Shown piece after piece: positions 12,725 to 24,462 of a DNA stretch of 64,000 nt. Within the stretch, counting starts at the first letter, position 1. Each line of letters opens with the position of its first letter. The stretch is from Todiramphus chloris collaris (Eukaryota; Chordata; Aves; Coraciiformes; Alcedinidae): NCBI GenBank assembly GCA_025345505.1, contig JANVCC010000021.1, forward strand, positions 32,235,851-32,299,850, in the 5' to 3' direction. The notes under the pieces are model-generated. The model saw only the letters and a list, made by a program, of their open reading frames with translations. It ran no database searches and had not been told where the DNA came from. The translations under genes and the position numbers were made by a program.

Positions 12725-13285
12725 TTAATACAGAGCTGGTGGTCTTAGTGAGCAGTGTGGCCCCCTGTTCCCAGCACTCCTCTTTTCCCTGCAGACTCCA
12801 TTAGTTACTAGCTTCATCCAGTCTGAGTAAAGCAAAAGGCTAGGGAGCAAGCCTGGTAAGGCTGAAAGCTGATGCTTTGACTGTTTGCTCCCACTTTCCT
12901 TTTTTCTGTTTATTAAAGTGGTAGCTGTCATCCACATAGCAGCTGTGCCTGGCTGGAGGAGGGCAGCGAGGGCAGAGGAAGACCCAGGCAGTAACAGCAG
13001 TGAGAGTGGATGCCACTGGATGTTTTTTGCTGTGGTTAAAAAATGCCAAGTTAAAAACATATCTTAACATTGCAAATGAAAACAAGTCATTGTGTCCTTT
13101 CTGTAATTTTGATCTGGGCTGGTTACGAAAGAATCAAACATAGATTTGATGGGATAAAGAACCTCTGTCCAAATGACATTTAGGAAGAGTGATTGGTTCA
13201 GTAACGACCCAATGACTTGGACATAACCTAATGCAGATATATGGGAAGTGGCTTGAGTTGCCCCTGCCCACATTCCTTCAAAACT
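12725..13285. other. Mixed-composition block with overlapping short open frames
   Basis: A stretch of higher GC content in which two minus-strand frames (12725-13060, 111 codons; 12840-13085, 81 codons) and a plus-strand frame (12885-13067) overlap. None has a recognisable domain. The GC-rich core at 12950-13015 (purine-rich, with GAGG and GCAG units) lowers stop-codon frequency, which explains the overlap without a gene. It could be a conserved regulatory element or an unrecognised exon. Confidence 0.25.
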
Positions 13286-16200
13286 GAAGCCAGATCCTCA
13301 AAACTTAATTCATCTTGACATAACAAATGATGAGCATGTAAAAGAGTTTTGCAAGGAATTGCAAGCAAAGGATTGTAATAAGTTTTCTTAATTCCACAGT
13401 GTTATTAGTCTAAGAGAATCTATTTGGATTTCTTTTTAGAAATTTAAGTTTAATGCAGTTATGCTTTTCCATATGCCATTTCAATATATTCAAAAATTTA
13501 TTTCCATAGTTTTTTCATTATTTGCGTTCTTTGCTCCTTCTTGTAAGAAAGAAAGATGCCACCTTTAAATGGGATGATTTCATTAAAAAACCTCCTATTG
13601 CAGAGATCAAACCCTTTGCCTCATAAAAAGTCTTGAGAAAACATTCACTAAATGATTAAAAGGTCTTTGAAAAATGTAACTCTAACAATCAAAACCAAAT
13701 TAACTACCGGTTAACATGATTATGTGCATTAAAAAGTGAATATACAGTGTGAAACCAGGAACTTCTTATGATGTAAGTTTATAAAAAGGAGACATCAAAG
13801 AAATCCACAACTATGAAATGTTAACAAAATATTTGGAAAATTAACTTAAGGTTGTACTGTAGGTGATTAGAATTCATTTGAAAAATCTTTAAAAGAGACA
13901 TTCTGACTCAGTTTTAATGAAAACACTTGCTTTGGTGGCTTCGGTAAATGGAGATTTGTTGTTAAGAAAACATGAAATGTCAGATACTCAGACATGATAG
14001 AAAATATCACCTTTCCAACACCCAGTGGAATTGCAGAGCAGCTACTAATCTGTTACTTTGCCAGTGCTGGGAAGTGATTGCTGTATTTCCAAATGTCATC
14101 AGAGCAGTTTGAGTCATGCCATACACAAGTGAATTTCTGTATATGCTTATGAGCTTTTCCAAACAACTGAGTTCCTCTGGCTTTGGCAATTCTCTAAGCT
14201 GTAGTTTAAATACCCCACAAAATCATTGAGTATTTTGGGTTAAAGGACTTTAATCACTTAAATCACAGATTATGTGGGCATGTTCAGCACTTAGATAGGA
14301 ATGAAATCCTGAAAACTCTTGATAGCTATCATTGGGTTGAACTCCTCTTGTGCCAAAATATCTACTGATAAAACTTCAAACTCTGCTGCATCAATATATG
14401 CATACAGCTGTGCATGTACTGAAGCTTCTGGCTTGCTGAAAGTCCTGCCTTTTGCATGTGGTATTTCTAAAGCAGGTATTCTTCCTCCTGGGCTTCCTTC
14501 CTGTTGACTTTCTCAGGCTAATAATACAGACTAAGGCTCTACTCACCTGTCCAGAGAGCCTGTCACAAGAGCCCCTACCCAGGATACAGGTTGCATGCTT
14601 GCATGGAGAGAAAGAAGTAACAAGGATGGATGACATTCCCTGTTCCTTAGTTCTGCTTAAGAATTAAAGACATGACTCCTAGTCCTTCTGGAGCACTTGA
14701 CTTCAGAAGTGGGAGGGAATGTGCTAGGAGGCACTACAACCTTAGGCTAGGCAGAATACTATTTGAGACCTGGGATTTATGCATTTCCTTCCCTTCTCCT
14801 TCCTTCTGATTACTTTCTGCATGTCCTTGTTCAGGCTGTTGCTTTTTGCAAAGCTGTTCTCATGCACTCGAAGTGTAAGGAGAACCTGACAATGTTACAC
14901 AGATCTACCCAATCCTCCAACTGAGTGCCAGACAGATATGTCACCACTGAGTACTGCAGAGGCTTAGTCCTTCTTTCTTTTATCCTGAGCTAATTAGCAC
15001 TATGATTAGAAGAATGGCTGCTGGCCATGACTTGCACTGCTGTTACCAGTGGTGGAGTTAGACCAATGTAACAAGAGAAAGTATATCCTTCACTATTAAG
15101 CCTCCTGTGAAAAAGGCAGCTTTTACTGGCATGTGCTAAAAAAAAATCAGTGTCCCTTTTGATGATTCAGTACTGGCTGTTCTTCTGGCAGTGCCGGATC
15201 AGATAGTGAACCTGCTGAAGAATCACTGAATGGGATTTGTTGGGACATCTGCCTTATGCAACTACCTTGGTATGAGGGAAACAGTTAAACCTTTCAAGTT
15301 TGCTACAAAGGATTCCCAGAAGCAGACAGTACTAGGAAAAAAGCTCAAGTTTCATATACAGCAATATTAATTTTGGATTGTTCTTTTCACTAATAAATTA
15401 GATGCTCAATAGAATGAAGATTTTTCTTCTTTCAAGGAGTTGTGTACTTCTGTTTGGAACAGATTAAAAATGTGATTTCACAGAGGAAATGTAATCTCAT
15501 CTTAAATATTTACACAATGCTAATTTTGTGCTTATATGTTGGCAGAAAAACAGAATAGCATTAATTAGTCTGAATTATTTTCTAACAGAAACACATTCTT
15601 TCCCTTTGGCTTGGACTATATTACTAAAAAATCCCCAGCATTCAGGCCCATTCTTTGGCCCTCAGATAATACAACACAGTTTGCATGCATACGGCTAAAC
15701 TGTCTGCTCTTCTTTAACCCTGCCTCAAAAGAAGCTGGCCTGTTCTGTACTGCCAGGTGGAAGTTGGTACTGGTTCCACCTATTTCACATTCAATACTTA
15801 AGACACTACCTGGGAGATGCAATTTGGCATGATTAAAGGAATGATTATTGATAATTGCATTCCAGAGCTTGACCCCATGTGTTTTGCATTATAACTATAG
15901 AGAGAGTCTGTGGCAGATGCTATACAACCAGCATACAGGGAAGGTGTAGCTAAGAACTTGTGCTGAACACAGAGCTTAATTCACTGGTTGTCTATGTAGA
16001 TATTACACAAAATATAGCATTATACCATACTTTTGACTGAAAAGACTCTCCAAGCATTGAGATGGGTCTTGCAGGAGGCTGTGAAATGCCTATTTCTGCA
16101 AGTTTTTAAGTATTGTTTAGGTTAGGCAAACTTGATCCTGTCTCATAGTGGGGAGATGGACAAGCTGATGACTTGAGGTTCTATCAGTGGTAGCTTTTTG

Positions 16201-18870
16201 TAATGCTGTGACGTTAGGATGTTTCTTTGCTGGCAGTTATGGCATGTGTGGAAAAATATTTAGCAAGTCTCTCTTTTACTGAGTAAACAGTTCCTAGTTT
16301 TTTTGTGCTCACTGACATGGACTTCCAAAATAGTGATTATTTTTTTGTTTTGGTTTGGTTTTTTGTTCATCTCAGAAATACTGATGTTAGAAGAGAGCCC
16401 TTTGGGTATTTTTGTACTGAGATTTGCTCTATATCTAGAAAATGATCTATAGCCATGGATGCAGATTAATTATTAAATAGCAAAAAAAGAAATTTAGAAA
16501 TACATGTATGCATATGTACTGCCCAAAGGAATATTTCCTATTCACATAAAATTCCTAAAAAGAAATGGGCTGATGGATCCCTTACAAGAAAACATAAACA
16601 TTTGAGTTCATATGTATTCAATATAACTGTTCTGATCCATAAATTGAAATCTCTTAATGTTTATCTCCTCTTCCTACTTCCCCCCTCCACACACACAGGA
16701 AAGGATCCTGTTACATAGGATTGTCTCAGGATACGCAATACTAGGAATAAAACAGTCTTGTTTTCCCCTGTAAAAATTATCAATATTTTGGGATATGACT
16801 AATATGAAATAAATCATGATCGTTAACCAAAAAATGTAATTTATGTTTTCCTCTTTTATAGAGTGATTGCTTGAAAACTCAGTTGTAGATCCAATAAAAA
16901 AAATAGGTCCTTGGAATCCTAAGCACCAAATCTTATCCAAAATCAGCATTAAAAATGAAATTCCAGTTTTGTGTTAGTTAAACATCTGACACTTTAAGTA
17001 TTTCTTTCATGAGCATAAAAACTTAGACGGTGTTTAAAATGCATTTCTCTGGGCAGGTGTGCTTATAAAGTTACCAAACCATTCAAAGTTATAAACATTG
17101 TTCAAATAAAACTTGTTTCATCTGTGTGGAGACTGATGCCTTCCTCTCCACACTTCTAGAACACAAACATTATTACTGCAGTTTAATGGCTGCCACTGTT
17201 GTATGTGGAATGTGACTGCTGGTTCTCTCTGCTTTTTTTTGTTTCTTGGTATGTTTATTTATAGGGAAGTTATGAGACTGTGATTGAAGTTGGAAAAGAC
17301 GGTCCCCTTGGGCTTGAAAAGTGACTGACCCCAATCAGCAGGGCTTGTTGTCAGTGATGCTGGAATCTTTTCATGAGTGAGTGGAAAGTAGTTTCCTGTC
17401 AAGTTTAGTTAGGATTGGGTTATTTTGGGTTTTTTTGGTTTTGGGTTTTGTTTTTTTTTTTGTCTCCAGCATAGACAATCTTTGTTTTTATGTATACTGT
17501 GATTCTTGTGCTGCCTTAAAGATAAAAAGAAGAAAGCCTGTGTTTGAAATACAGAGACTATTACAGCTAAATTTTGGTTCAATGGAGTTGTCACGTAAGA
17601 GCTTTCTATGCATCAAGAGATAGATTTCTCCAACAGCGAGTTCTGTCAGGGACCCTTAAAAAATACAGACATATGATTGAGTTTCCCATCACAGTCCAGT
17701 CTCCTTTATCTTCTGTTGCTGCAGTTTGAAACTAACCTTGATTATGTCTTCACACAATATGTTGTACAGGTGATATGTGAGGCTACACAGGTGGAGAGTA
17801 GAGAAGTGTCTGATGGTGCTGTGGTTGGATGAAGGAGTAAAGAACATGCCTTTGAAAAAGGACATTTTCTTCATTCTTGAGAGAAGCAGCTGAAGAGAAA
17901 AAAAAACCCCACAAACCAAACAAAAAAACCCTTCAGATTTCCACACTGGACAATAAATAAATGTGAGTTTAGGGTTGTGGTTTGCTTTTTAAAAAATTAT
18001 TATTTGTTGAATAACTTTACAAAAAATGTACTTTAATTGAGGGGATTGGATCTATGTTTGACAAGATATTATTATCCCTTTTTGAGAATGACTTCTAATT
18101 TCCTTTCAACATTCCTTTGTAAAAAACTCATTTTCCTTTGCAATATTTTTCTCAGTATGATGGTCTGGCACTGACCCTTTACATTTGGCAGAACAGTTCT
18201 CAAGTAGCCATTTTATTTCTGGATGTTGCTGGCTTTTGTTCCTTTTATTGTTCCAGTGGTGAATGACTTTAACTCCTGTCATTTTCCCCCTCTAACTTCT
18301 GCTTTAGGAGAAAAAATAAAAGGAGAGAAGGAAATTACTGAAGGAGAATGACATTTTTCACAGTTACTTTTGATGGTCAGAAAATTTATTAAAGTGCTGT
18401 TCTTGACAGAATGGTTTCAATTGCAGTTCAAGCCTGGTCTCAGATCTGATGCAGAGACTGGATCTGACCAGGACAGAGTGGGTTTTGCCTAAAACCTTCT
18501 TGCAGTTCCAACTACATCAGCTACAGTCACAGTTTTCTCTTTTTGAAGATTGTTGTCAGACTTTGTTATTAGATTAAAGCACTCTGAGTCAAATGGTGCT
18601 CTGTCTCGAAGTGACAAGTGTTAATTATTAGTCAAAGCATTTCATTAGATGCCACCTTGCTAGTAGAGATCATCTGCAAATCCAGAGGGCAAGATGTAAG
18701 CTAGTTGGTATGTATGTAAGTAACTTGAAGGGGGTTTGGGGGGGGATTTTGGCCCATTGTCACCAGGACTTCTGCTGCTTTATGAAAAAGCCAAAATACT
18801 ACAATATGTCAGAGGATTGCTTTTTTCTCCTATGGATCTCAAAGCAACTGTTTCCCTCTCCCTTTGTTTG

Positions 18871-19176
18871 CTACCTTTTGACACGCTTACAGTGAGGAAT
18901 GATTGAATATCTGATTAACATCGCATAAGAAGCATTTTTGCCCAGTTTTCTGACGAGATGCTGAACCATTCCAAATCCCTTGAGTCTTATGCGGGAAGTA
19001 ATCCTGCGATCCAATGTCAGCATAATCCCCCCAAGACAGCTTAAATATTTGTAGTTCTTTCTTAAATCAAGAAATCCCTTGAGGTTTATACCAATCCCAA
19101 TTTTAAAAATGACTTGACCTGAAAATCCTGGAGGAATGTTTGAGTGAGGTTGTCTTGCCTCTGGCTTCTTGGACAA
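18871..19176 (-). other. Unassigned 101-codon open frame, CpG-bearing region
   Basis: A minus-strand frame encoding a basic peptide (many Lys and Arg, with GIGIN and LDRRITSRIRLKG segments) that I cannot assign to a family. It shows no signal peptide or clear membrane segment. The underlying DNA keeps several CpGs (near 18924, 18953, 18991 and 19007), which are rare in the surrounding sequence; retained CpGs can mean constraint or recent origin. No splice or promoter context supports a gene. Confidence 0.2.
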
Positions 19177-20040
19177 CTTACTCTAATAATATATGAATGA
19201 GATATACAAAACCATAATTTATAATATGATATGAAAATTATGTATCCAGTGAAAGGCATGGGGGGAAAATAAGGGATGGCAATGGCAGTAGAGACAGCAT
19301 TTATTGTGATTACTAGAAGGGGGCCTTAGTGGGCTGGGATTATTGTACTTTAAGTGAAATTGATTTTGTTCATGATTTGATTTTAATCTAGTTTAGATGA
19401 ATCAAATTCTACAAGGAACAGATATTTAATTTAGTACATTAGGATGAAAAGGACATCAGTTCAGAGAAGTTTAATGCATATGATGTGATAAAAGTAGTAT
19501 CTGATGAGAGAGTTTTTTATAGTAATTCCTTGTTATTTTGTTACTTCTTGGATTAATTTTTTTTCCTCTCCACATAATATTTTCATTAAATCCAGCCAAG
19601 ATTCTAGACTCCTTAATAATATTCAGGCTGATTGCCTGAGCAAAAAGAACAATAATACTAAAAATTGGAGGAGGACAGCGAAGAAAACAGAATTCCAGAC
19701 TTATCACACTGATTTTTTTGAGAGATCTACTACTCGAACAAACAGAAGATCCTCACATGCCTCTGGGGCACTTGCTGCAGGTGAGCTCCTTTGCAGAACG
19801 AGTCATAGCTGTCTTGTTACAGACTGCAGTTGTAAACAGAGAGTCTGTAGAAATCAATCTCCTGCAATTTTCCAGTCCACTGTTTTCTAATCCAGGGGAG
19901 CTGGAATGCTTTGCAATTTGGAAGAAGTTGGTTGGTGTTGAAGACTTTAGCCATTGGGACCAAATGCATCTGTTTTCTCAGGTTAACACTAGAATTGGGA
20001 AAGCTATCCATGCTGAGAATGAAGACAAAATTCAGCTAAC

Positions 20041-20108
20041 GTGTGTGTGTGTGTATACATACATGTGTGTATAAATATATATATATACACACACACACGT
20101 ATGTATAT
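20041..20108 (+). repeat. TG/TA/CA compound microsatellite (left part)
   Basis: A (GT)n tract passes through TACATACATG and (TA)n into (CA)n and GTATGTATAT. The same kind of AT/CA repeat resumes at 20306, after the CR1 copy, so the two parts were probably one tract before the insertion. Confidence 0.9.
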
Positions 20109-20305
20109 CACAGAATCACTCAGGTTGGAAAAGAGCCTTGGGATCATCATGACCAACCATTAGCCCTACTCTACAAGTTCACCCCTAGACTGTATCCCCC
20201 AACACCACATCTAAGCGATGTTTAAACACATCCAGGGATGGTGCCTCAACTATCTCCCTGGGCAGCCTATTCCAATATTTCACTACTCCTTCCGTGAAGA
20301 ATTTT
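20109..20305 (-). mobile_element. CR1 LINE, 5'-truncated copy inside a microsatellite
   Basis: This is a 197-base CR1 3' end in minus orientation, starting at its tail (CACAGAATCACT) directly against GTATGTATAT. It is the same subfamily as the copy at 7.5 kb: aligning the two by eye gives about 9 mismatches in 197 bases (about 95% identity), without gaps. The ORF2 C-terminus is readable on the minus strand ([17 protein letters not shown]) and ends at TAG, as in the other copy. The 5' break at 20305 falls within about 20 bases of the equivalent point in the 7.5-kb copy. Both flanks are TA/CA repeat. Confidence 0.93.
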
Positions 20306-20338
20306 ATACATATAAATATATAGATATATACACACACA
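20306..20338 (+). repeat. TA/CA microsatellite (right part)
   Basis: ATACATATAAATATATAGATATATACACACAC follows the truncated 5' end of the CR1 copy. It continues the tract seen at 20041-20108. Confidence 0.8.
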
Positions 20339-20472
20339 TCGGCTTCTTTTACTTATAGAATAATTTATGTGAAAATATTTCTCTTTTTCCTGACATTAGA
20401 TTACTAGCAGCCTCTTGTTAGAAGAAGTAAATACTGTTTATTCTTGTCCTTGCAACTTTTTAACACTGTTAC

Positions 20473-21128
20473 TGAACCACAGAACCACAGAATCACAGAA
20501 CGTTAGGTGTTGGAAGGGACCTTGAAAGATCATCTAGTCCAACCCTCCTGCTAGACCAAGATCACCTAGATCAGGACACACAGGAGTGTGTCCAGGCGGG
20601 TTTTGAATGTCTCCAGAGGAGACTGCACAACCTCCCTGGGCAGCCTGTTCCAGTGCTCTGTCATCCTCTCTGTGAAAAAGTTTTTTCCTTATGTTTACCT
20701 GAAACCTGCTATGCTCCAGCTTATACCCATTACCCCTTGTCCTATCACTGGATGTCACTGAGAAGAGCCTGGCTCCATCCTCCCAACACTTGCCCTTTAC
20801 ATATTTATAGACATTAATAAGGTTACCCCTCAGTCTCCTTTTCTTGACTCTAACAAGACCCAGCTCTCTCAGCCTCTCCTCATAAGGGAGATGCTCCACT
20901 CCTTAGTGGCGCTGCACTGGACTCTATCCAGTAGCTCCCTTGAACTTTTTCTTGAACTGGGGTGCCCAGAACTGGATACAGTACTCCAGGTGGGGCCACA
21001 CCAGCGCAGAGTAGAGGGGGAGGAGAACCTCCCTCAACCTGCTGGCCATGGTCTTCTTAATGCATCTCAGGATGCCATTTGCCTTCTTGGCCATGAAGTC
21101 ACTTTGTTGTCTCACTGTTATTTGAGTC
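20473..21128 (-). mobile_element. CR1 LINE, 5'-truncated copy (about 0.65 kb)
   Basis: A longer CR1 3' fragment in minus orientation. Its tail shows three octamer units (TGAACCAC, AGAACCAC, AGAATCAC; 20473-20496). The 3' UTR (GTTGGAAGGGACCTTGAAAG and on) reaches the ORF2 stop at 20568-20566. The rest is the C-terminal third of ORF2. Similarity to CR1 stops near 21128, after the block encoding a KKANGI motif. The ending (ACCTAGATCAGGACACACAGG) differs from that of the 7.5/20.1-kb copies and resembles the 45.9-kb copy, so at least two subfamilies are present. Confidence 0.93.
20566..21128 (-). pseudogene. CR1 ORF2 fragment (C-terminal part), frameshifted
   Basis: On the minus strand this fragment reads [19 protein letters not shown] and then [18 protein letters not shown], the conserved C-terminal region of CR1 ORF2 downstream of the reverse transcriptase core. 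The frame meets TAG at 20926-20924. Between there and about 20890 the homologous reading (RVQ...ATK) sits in another frame, and the first frame then resumes with EERLRELG, so two compensating small indels are likely. A further shift lies before the [10 protein letters not shown] block, which is read in a different frame and runs to TAG at 20568-20566. It is not functional. Confidence 0.88.
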
Positions 21129-21452
21129 ATTATTGATAAATCAGAGAACTAGTTCCCTCACTGAGGAATATTTTCTGTTTGGATATTTAGTGAACAAATC
21201 TTTTATATGCTTAAGGAAAAGTTTTGCTGTGATGGAAAGGACTTTCTATTACCATCTACAATCACAAAGATCAGCATGGATCATGGTGATCTGCATGGGA
21301 AAACAAAAAGGAGTCATGAAGGAGGATTTTTACATCATAGATGCAGGGCAGGAGTTGGTAACAAATCATTTTAATACATGAGTCTGGGAATGCTTGATTA
21401 TATGTCACCTTGCTGCTCTTACTTGTGTTAAATTACAAATGTTTCTGCCTTG

Positions 21453-21457
<5 letters not shown>

Positions 21458-21480
<23 letters not shown>
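21458..21480 (+). repeat. A23 homopolymer
   Basis: Twenty-three uninterrupted A. A short (TAAA)n microsatellite follows at 21546-21568. No source sequence for a retroposed tail is recognisable upstream. Confidence 0.9.
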
Positions 21481-21483
<3 letters not shown>

Positions 21484-21545
21484 AGATTTTTCACTTTCTG
21501 AAATTCTTTTCAGCAAAACAACAAAAAACAAAGGTAGAGGAGGGG

Positions 21546-21568
21546 TAAATAAATAAATAAATAAATAA
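21546..21568 (+). repeat. (TAAA)n microsatellite
   Basis: Almost six perfect TAAA units in a row. Confidence 0.9.
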
Positions 21569-22959
21569 GTGGCTGTATGGGTCTGACAGCCTGTGTCCAG
21601 AGGATGGGACCTTCCCTTTCAATGCTTAAATTTAATCATGTGTCTCAGGAAAAATTACATCCCCCTTCGACTCCCCCTTCCTTATAGCAAGTTGTTCCAA
21701 TTTAAAACCTATTTAGTTAAACTGGGACACTGGTGGATAATTGTCAGATGCCTCTTATTTGGAGACAGAATTCACTCTGTAGAAATCTCTGGAGATGGGT
21801 TTACATCGACGTAAATGAAATTAAGAATTTAAAAGAGTGCACACCATCTGTAGAGAATGCCTTGGGTTTCTCCCTTATTCGACTGTTTTAAAGCTAGTAC
21901 CTATCACCTATTGCTCTGGTCCAAGAGCTTGTGGTCATTAGGGTTCCCCATCAGAGGCTGAGAAGAAACCATTTAAAGGACACATTGTGAAAGTGGTCTG
22001 GCATGACAGAGAGACACTGTTTCCCTTTCTGGTTTGGAAGCTTGGCTCCTTTTTGGAACATCCAGTAAATAACACTCCCTGAGAGCCTGATGAATCAGCA
22101 GAAGTATCTTATACAGACACCGTGCCAACAAATAGATGTATTGTTTCATTCTGTCCTTAAATACTTGTGTGCTTGTAGGCGACAAATGCAATTTCAACTT
22201 TTTTTTTTTTTTTTTAAGTATAAAAATGCCTTTATCCATCTGCATTGTTTTGTTTTCTGTCTTTGATTGGCATTGGCAAACAAAGCTCTATTGTTTTGGA
22301 TCACATGAAGTTCACATGAGGTTTGAATGAAGCAATGTCAGACGTGGTAAAGAACAGAACACTGAGTTTGGTTCATGCCTTATCAATAGTCTTGGATTTC
22401 TACCTCTTGCAACAACTATAGTTTTACTCTATCTCTTGCTTTTTCCTGGAGATGTTCAGAGTAATAAGAATTTTGTTGTCATTACTGACTATAAGTGCTG
22501 TACTGAGATTACATCAGTTCATTTAGTAACAGCTTTTCAAGGACTTACTGACAGGAATTGATTTCCTTATTTTGGTCCTTACATTTTGTGGATTCAACCC
22601 AAAAAGCAGTCTTCAGTGAAGGAGGTTCTGCTCTTATAGCTGTTTAAAAATTACCAGAACATGTTATACTAGAGAATCCAATTTTCTTTATATGTAAGTG
22701 TATTTTCAATTTGCTGAAAGCTTTAAAACATTTTATTTCACATTGCAATGCTAACTAGTATGTCTTTTGGAAGAAAAGTGTAGAAGGGAACAAAGTAAAC
22801 ACACAAATTTGGACATTGCACTGATGAGATGAACTGACCTGGTGCAATTAAAAGCTTGAGGGTTTGGGTTTTTTGTTGTGTGGGGTTTTTTTTTGTTGGG
22901 TTTTTTTTTCTTTAATGGCATCATATTTCCTAGATCTTACTAGGCTTTAAACTGTCTGA

Positions 22960-23185
22960 AACTGTGAAAGGCTATATTCAGTGTCACAGATGTGTGCGGG
23001 AGAACGCAAACGGGTTGACATGTACTTGTCAGTGTCAGCCGAGAAAAGAGCTGTCATGGATTGTTCAGTGGAACAATGAAGGAGGTGGTGTCTCCGGGAC
23101 AATAGCATTAGCTGGCGGAGCAGATGGACTGCTAGCTTGGGAGGTCTAACTAATCCTTTATCAGAACAATGAACAAGAGTTTATG
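22960..23185. promoter_or_regulatory. Candidate regulatory element with paired SOX-like sites
   Basis: About 225 bases with more CpG than the surroundings (near 22997, 23005, 23011, 23039, 23094 and 23116). It holds a perfect inverted repeat of two SOX-type cores, ATTGTTC and GAACAAT (23060-23066 and 23071-23077), separated by AGTG. A third AACAATG core follows near 23165. The plus strand is open for 61 codons (22964-23149), but the peptide is unrecognisable. SOX proteins bind AACAAT/ATTGTT, and SOXE members can bind inverted pairs. The orientation here is tail-to-tail rather than the usual paired form, so the functional call is weak. Confidence 0.3.
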
Positions 23186-24462
23186 CTTTACTTGGCTAAA
23201 CTCCACTAAAGTGAAATAAAAATGGGGATGTATCAGGAATCTTAAGTTAGGGCCATCAAGTGCAAGAATTTTGACTGTAAAGGCTGTTTGAAATGTTCCA
23301 GAATGAATGAATGTATAAGCACAGGGATTCGTTACTGTTAAGCAAATCTAGAAAATATACCCATATGAGCAAACTTTCATAGGTGAAGTGGTAACATCAT
23401 CTTGAACAAAAAACCTTGCACTAGGAGACTGTCTTCAGTTCCATATAACTTTGCCAAAATTAAGCTATCTGACATTTTCCCTTGCCAAGATCTGCCTAGG
23501 CTCAGATTTTTTAAAATGTCTAGAGGTAAAATATATTATTAATTTTTTTTTTTTTTTTTGGTTTTAACATACCAAAACAACCCTCCTGTAACTGTTAATT
23601 AGAGGAAATTCAGTCCCTCTGTGATTTGGAACCTGGAATGGCTAAGAATGTATCTTTTGCTCTTTCTTTAGGAAAACCACCCATATTTAGTTGACTCGTA
23701 CACATTTAAAAATACCTCCATTTGCCCTGGCTCGGTAGCAACATTAGCATTTGGCAGCTAAAGTCTGTGATTTGTGTCTGAATTGAGCTTGCTTCATCTC
23801 TCAGAAATCACTGATGTGACCTGACTGCACATGAACCATCCGTAAATAGCTACATCCATGTATATCAGGGTGGCCAGCTCTTTTCTTCCCATATGGTACT
23901 CACAGAGTGCTCTTGGTCTCCACAGGAGGATTCTCTTTGCTGCTTTCAGTATTTGTCCACTTGATGTCCAAGCAGAACTCTGAATTGCAGTCTGGCTTGG
24001 TTGCAGTGAGGTGAGGAGCAAGCACAGAGTAGAAACATGGGAGTTGGTCAGCAGGAGAAAGAGACAGCAGGAGCCAGCTAAGAGGCATAGGGTGCCCCAT
24101 GGGTGGTGTCAACTGCAGCTAGGCAGGAATGTGAAAAATGGACATAAGAGCAAAGATGATGAAGAGTAATGGTAAGGTAAACAGTATCTGGGAGGGCAGC
24201 AACGGAGACTGAACAGGAATGGTCACTGAGGAAAATGTAGACAAACAAGTTGATGAGAAACTCAGCATTGGAAAAAAAATATGAACTAGAATCTTAGAGT
24301 TAGAAAATATTCATGGGGGGCTAATTGAAAGGCTAGAGGCTTGCTTTCTGTATGATTGCTCTGATATTGATGGTGAGAAAGCCAGGTCAGTTGCCAGTCC
24401 CAGATATGCTAAGTCGCCCTCTTCATTGGCTGGAAAGTTAATTTAGGAAAGATAACTTTTTT

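Larger units (their letters stand above)
11901..20040. other. Unique DNA with homopolymer tracts, no gene seen
   Basis: Eight kilobases without a recognised repeat family. T17 lies at 12300-12316. T/G-rich stretches lie near 16340-16365 and 17410-17462. Two sub-regions stand out and are listed separately (12725-13285 and 18871-19176). The stretch 15600-15850 is also open in both directions and unusually mixed in composition, but encodes nothing I recognise. Confidence 0.45.
21131..22958. other. Unique DNA with several simple repeats
   Basis: No gene is recognised. It contains A23 (21458-21480), a (TAAA)n run (21546-21568), T17 (22199-22215) and a T/G-rich tract with GGGTTTT units (22862-22912). 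Open frames are short and unrecognisable. Confidence 0.6.

Noticed and set aside
19310-19340. CTCF-like word ACTAGAAGGGGGCCT
   Set aside because: It has an extra base against the core consensus and lacks the flanking pattern; too weak to list as a site.
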